Source: Bacteroidota bacterium
Lineage (GTDB): Bacteria; Bacteroidota; Bacteroidia; JAHEXY01
Reading direction: 5' to 3'
Assembly: GCA_023251875.1 (NCBI GenBank)
Contig: JAHEXY010000014.1
Location: forward strand, 1-64,000
DNA: 64,000 nt
How positions within the stretch are numbered: the first letter of the stretch is position 1; every line of letters starts with the position of its first letter. Positions 59,880 to 64,000 of this stretch are shown here, piece after piece. The translations under genes and the position numbers were made by a program. Below the pieces are notes generated by a model, which saw only the letters and a program-made list of their open reading frames with translations, did not search any database and was not told the DNA's origin.

Positions 59880-60837
59880 TTGGCGGGCTATGCTAGGCTG
59901 TCAAGGTTTTTGAGAAAAAAATACTACCCGATTCAATTAAAAAATAAACAAAAGAGGGTGGAGATTTTTTTATCAAAATTCATCTTGACCTTGAAAGCCG
60001 ATGTGGGGGGCATGTGTGAGCCCGACTAACTTTGCGATTTTTTTTATTTGATACTGTATTTTTATTTTTCCTGATTTGTCGATAAATACTTTTCGAAGAG
60101 AGAATAGGCTATGTGTGTAAGCGGTAAAACAGCCTTGAGCAAACGTGGGAAAATGGATGCAAATAGTGAAATGAAGTGGAGCTTTTGCGTAACGAAATGA
60201 AACGGTTTGCAGCCATTGTGCAGCGAGCCTCCTGCGAGGGGAGTGAGGGTGTGCAGCATAAAAGCCCGGAATGGAATAACGCAAATAATAAAATCCATTT
60301 ATGCCTTAATGTTATTGCGTAATGAAATGAGGGCGTATGCAAACTATGTAGGAGCTTTAATGTGCCAAATAATTAAATCCATTTATACCAACAGATTGGC
60401 ACAGTGAAGTGAACTACACGAGGGCAAAAAACATACAATTCAAAAATCAAATTATTCCATGTTTTTTGACCGAAGCCCGAACGACAAAGCAGGCGAGCCT
60501 AATATTGGCAGCCGATGGACTGCAAGCGACTGAACGAATGAACCGAAACGAAAGCCTGGCTTTGCCGGCTGAAGTGAAGGGAATGAGTGAAGGTGCTTGC
60601 AGGACAAAGAGGCTGCCGTGAATGAAAGCCCTGCAAAAGCAACAAAATATGACAAGCTTGCCCTTTTAGCTTGTGTGTTGGCTGGGCAACCCGAAGGGCA
60701 TTGGAGCTCTTTTTTATACCTTAAAAAATAAACACATCATAAAAATGTGCTACAATGGCTTGGCGAATTTTTTGCTTGCTGGGCTGGAATGAACACTGCT
60801 TTACCTGCATTGGGGTTTGTGGGGTGGGAATATATTT
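59880..60837. other. Conserved, apparently non-coding segment, candidate structured RNA (copy R, intact)
   Basis: Conserved with left-arm segments flanking the IS110. Confidence 0.5.
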
Positions 60838-60843
60838 AAACTA

Positions 60844-61722
60844 CTATAAGTCTTGTATCAATTCTGATAATTTCTTATGCTTTGAGTTTATTATTTTATC
60901 AATATCCTTTTCAAGTTTTTCAGGATCTATTAATGTTACATCTTTAGTTTTTACATTATGCTTATAAAAAGTATCAAAAAGTTCCTTCTGAGTAGACTTG
61001 GCTGTAGGCTCAATAGCAACTAATTTAGTATATGTATCCATCTTTAGTTTATTCTTAGCATAGTTAGCTACAGAGTTTTTTATAGCAATTAATTCATACA
61101 GCTTATGGGCTAAAGATATTTTATCATTAACATTAAAATCTATTGCCTGATACAGATCTAAGCTACCATTAGTTGTAACCATCGAAATAGTTGCATTTTT
61201 CAGCAAGCCATCAAATGTTAAAGAATTTAGAACATAATTAATATCTGCTTTTTCTTTAAGCTCCGGTTTGCTTAAATATTTTTTTATTTTTTTAGTGAAT
61301 GGTTTATTAATTGTTGTATGGACAACTTCTTTACCTATGAATTTTTCAAAAAGATCTTCAAATGTTTTTTTATTAAGATCAATATCATAAGGCTTAGGAG
61401 AGTTAAACTGTATCACACCAGAAGCATATTTGCTTAAATAATCTATATAATCCGCATTAAAATTATTTTTAATATTAAATAAAGTTATCTGTTTATCAGA
61501 TAATTTAATATTTGTTGAATCAACTTTATTTTGGATTAATTCAAAAGCATTTTGAGCCAATAGCTTAATGCCGTCAGGAGATAATTTTGCAGCAAAATCA
61601 ATTTTATCAGTATTAATTTTAAAGAACACTCCTTTATCACTTGCAGCTAATAAAGCACAAGCAATCTTTTCATTGGTATAATGATTGGTTTGAATATATA
61701 ATGGGCTAACAAAAGTTTTCAT
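60844..61722 (-). CDS. Hypothetical protein, partner of HipA-like kinase gene
   Basis: 292-aa ORF, 1-bp spacing from HipA-like gene. Confidence 0.65.
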   Translation of the reverse strand: MKTFVSPLYIQTNHYTNEKIACALLAASDKGVFFKINTDKIDFAAKLSPDGIKLLAQNAFELIQNKVDSTNIKLSDKQITLFNIKNNFNADYIDYLSKYASGVIQFNSPKPYDIDLNKKTFEDLFEKFIGKEVVHTTINKPFTKKIKKYLSKPELKEKADINYVLNSLTFDGLLKNATISMVTTNGSLDLYQAIDFNVNDKISLAHKLYELIAIKNSVANYAKNKLKMDTYTKLVAIEPTAKSTQKELFDTFYKHNVKTKDVTLIDPEKLEKDIDKIINSKHKKLSELIQDL

Positions 61723-61723
61723 A

Positions 61724-62563
61724 TTACAAGAGTTTTAATGATTCGTACATTTTATTAGAAATTCGACTCAAACGATTAGGGTTTGACAAAAATTTCACTA
61801 CCCTTTCATTTAGATTTTCAGGTATCTCCCACGAACAATGAAACAATGTAAACGCACTTTGTATGGCTTTAAGATATACTTCATTGTACGAATTTACAAA
61901 TTCTTCTAATACCTTCAATCTTAATTTTTTAGGCACAAACTTAATGTAGCTATTAAAGTATTCACTATCAATTAGTTTTGAACCGTAATGAATATTGTCA
62001 TCTGGCTTAAAGAATCGCAATCCATCAATGCCACCAAAAATAAAAGCATGATCTATCGCATAAAATGTAAGTTGCCTTTTACCATCAATTACAGATTCTG
62101 ATTCCAATAAATTTATATTATCAGCCCTTCCTCTATCACAATTGTCAACCATTAAATCAAAAGCAGCTATTTTAATTAAATCAGTATGATTGGTATAACG
62201 ATTTACTTCTTTTTTTGATGCAAATAACTGAGTTCCATTAACGAGGCTAGATGCTTTTATTAATTTAGATCCAAAACAAATAGCATTAGGCCAAGCTCTT
62301 TGGTTATGCTTTAAATCCTTTTTAACACATGAATCAGATGATAACTGAACAAGAGCAATATCTGGTGTTTTTATGTCAAGTGCGACCAATAAACGATTTG
62401 CAATAATTTCATAAGCTAAGCAATCTAATTCTTCTTTTTTTACCGAAATCCTATACTTGCAATAGTAAATGTCTCCATCATTGCATTCAAATTTCATTGG
62501 ATGGTGACCATCTGTTTCTTCTTCTCGTATAAAATAGGTTGTGTTTACTAGAGGTATTTTCAT
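61724..62563 (-). CDS. HipA-like kinase domain protein
   Basis: YYCKYRISVKKEELDCLAYEIIANRLLVALDIKTPDIALV; AAFDLMVDNCDRGRADNINLL; YAIDHAFIFGG. Confidence 0.75.
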   Translation of the reverse strand: MKIPLVNTTYFIREEETDGHHPMKFECNDGDIYYCKYRISVKKEELDCLAYEIIANRLLVALDIKTPDIALVQLSSDSCVKKDLKHNQRAWPNAICFGSKLIKASSLVNGTQLFASKKEVNRYTNHTDLIKIAAFDLMVDNCDRGRADNINLLESESVIDGKRQLTFYAIDHAFIFGGIDGLRFFKPDDNIHYGSKLIDSEYFNSYIKFVPKKLRLKVLEEFVNSYNEVYLKAIQSAFTLFHCSWEIPENLNERVVKFLSNPNRLSRISNKMYESLKLL

Positions 62564-62694
62564 TCAGGTAATATAAATTTGATCCTATCTTATTCTTTTA
62601 TTTTCATTTCCAATACCGAAATTAATCAATTTTACCGGCAGGCAAAAACGGTAATATTTACCGGTAACTGATATACTGAGCCAATAACTGGCTC

Positions 62695-63324
62695 TTAAGC
62701 CCTTTTATCATTTACGGATTTATCAAATGAAAATAAATTAAACATTTCCCTCATTCTTGATCTTATCCGATTACCATAAGTGGCTTCAATTTCAGAAGCT
62801 GAGAGATTTGTAGTTATGTGTGTTACGAGCTTGCGAGAAACGAATAAATCGTATCTGCTCAAAAGAATTTCTCCCATAACATTACATTCATTGCCATAGT
62901 ATTTTAAATTATTTTCAATTCCTAAATCATCAAAACAATATGTTTTTGGTACAAAACTTTGAAAGCTGTTGCGGCTGTATTTGTGTATTGTTTCATAACC
63001 TTCCTTAATAAACTCAAAACTTATCTCTCTGCAGGATTTAATTATAAGCCGGCTTTGAGTAGGTTCGAAGAAGCGCACCAAAGACATAAGCGTAGTTTTT
63101 CCACAACCTACAGGGCCTGTGAGCAAAATCCCTTTATCTAAATTAACATTAAGTTGCGAAGCAACTAATGTATCATGCAGGAAATAACAAAGCAATTTGC
63201 GAAGCAAATCTTTGTCATCCTCAAAAACTTTGAAGTGTTTACCATATAGCTCAATCCCCTTATTTTCTAGCTGTATAATAGCTTTATCATAATTATAAGG
63301 GTTCTGCATAATCTTTGTTTCCAT
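62695..63324 (-). CDS. DnaC/IstB-like P-loop ATPase
   Basis: GILLTGPVGCGKTTLMSLVRF; YCFDDLGIENNLKYYGNECNVMGEILLSRYDL. Confidence 0.85.
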   Translation of the reverse strand: METKIMQNPYNYDKAIIQLENKGIELYGKHFKVFEDDKDLLRKLLCYFLHDTLVASQLNVNLDKGILLTGPVGCGKTTLMSLVRFFEPTQSRLIIKSCREISFEFIKEGYETIHKYSRNSFQSFVPKTYCFDDLGIENNLKYYGNECNVMGEILLSRYDLFVSRKLVTHITTNLSASEIEATYGNRIRSRMREMFNLFSFDKSVNDKRA

Positions 63325-63997
63325 GGGTCTGAAGTTTTCCGGCTCTACTTTTTATTTCAGTGCTAAATTTATTTGAATTTAATATCCAGTTATGGGCTGC
63401 AGCTTGCCAATTTTGCATAGGTGTTTTACCTCCTACAAGCCAACCATTACTCTCAAAGTAATTGTAAAACTTTTCTGCCTCAATTGTTAACCATTGCTTT
63501 TCTGTAAAGTAACTTTTGATTTCTTCGAGCATTGGTATTTTTCTTTTTTGACGCAAACTTTTTTCTTTTTGACTTTGCAACTCTTTAGAATTATTTTTTA
63601 AGTTATCATCAGAAATTAATTTTTTAGAATATTTTTTTTGTGCTTGTTCATCCAAGTTTAAACTGTTTAAATTGTTTGTATTGTTTAAACTGTTTATAGA
63701 AGGTATCACAACCTTAGCAAGAGCTTTATCACTACCTTTATCACTACCTTTATCACTACCTTTATCACTACCTTTATCACTACCTTTATTAAAAGTGTAC
63801 AGGTAAATTTTGCTTCCTTTATTTGGATTGAATGAAGGCATGTATTTCAAATAGCCCCATGAATCTAACTCCCTTAAACATTTTGTATAGGTATTTGTCG
63901 AACCAATTTTTGATGACTGCATTAGCTCCTCCCTACAAATTGAAATGGGATTACGAAATTTTGATAGGTTCCAGTTTTGAAATAAAGAATAATACAA
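63293..63997 (-). CDS. Replication-associated winged-helix protein (N-terminus at or beyond window edge)
   Basis: MQSSKIGSTNTYTKCLRELDSWGYLKYMPS HTH-like; precedes and overlaps the DnaC-like ATPase. Confidence 0.65.
   Translation of the reverse strand: MYYSLFQNWNLSKFRNPISICREELMQSSKIGSTNTYTKCLRELDSWGYLKYMPSFNPNKGSKIYLYTFNKGSDKGSDKGSDKGSDKGSDKALAKVVIPSINSLNNTNNLNSLNLDEQAQKKYSKKLISDDNLKNNSKELQSQKEKSLRQKRKIPMLEEIKSYFTEKQWLTIEAEKFYNYFESNGWLVGGKTPMQNWQAAAHNWILNSNKFSTEIKSRAGKLQTHGNKDYAEPL
63724..63783. repeat. 5x 12-bp tandem repeat CTTTATCACTAC encoding (GSDK)n
   Basis: Read directly; in frame within 63293-63997. Confidence 0.92.
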
Positions 63998-64000
63998 ACT

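Larger units (their letters stand above)
58120..60837. repeat. Right arm of large inverted repeat (uninterrupted)
   Basis: Reverse complement of left arm without the IS110. Confidence 0.88.

Noticed and set aside
52727-60837. Assembly artefact (mirror duplication)
   Set aside because: Arms differ by many substitutions, loop exchanges and an IS110 insertion, and the two HTH genes in the spacer are divergent, so it is unlikely to be a simple assembly mirror; long-read confirmation is still advisable.

Overview
This is a low-GC Bacteroidota chromosomal window. The left part (about 0-25 kb) is mostly core genome: fumarylacetoacetase, a DnaQ-like exonuclease, PorE-like TPR/propeller/OmpA proteins, a 2-oxoacid dehydrogenase E2, an M1 peptidase, glycosyltransferases, SRP RNA, and several T9SS-sorted BNR proteins. 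A roughly 1.8 kb CDS-free AT-rich region (25.9-27.7 kb) ends in an 11-bp-phased array of DnaA-box-like 9-mers and is a candidate replication origin. From 27.8 kb onward the window is accessory. It holds an AbiE locus whose toxin ORF is fused in frame to a Vsr N-terminus, and a 28-kb region bounded by 15-bp direct repeats that look like a tRNA 3' end, with a tyrosine integrase just inside. That region also carries an intact AbiEi/AbiEii pair, a cassette-like array separated by a repeated 36-bp core, and a nine-gene surface operon with three phosphodiester-glycosidase-like proteins. At 52.7-60.8 kb there is a large inverted repeat with arms of about 2.7 kb. Each arm carries the same four small-protein genes plus a GC-rich, non-coding-looking segment of up to about 0.9 kb (possible giant ncRNA). 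One arm is interrupted by an IS110-family element. The other arm keeps the empty site, which gives base-level ends and lets candidate bridge-RNA guides be read against target and donor. All family calls are from motif recognition; no searches were run.
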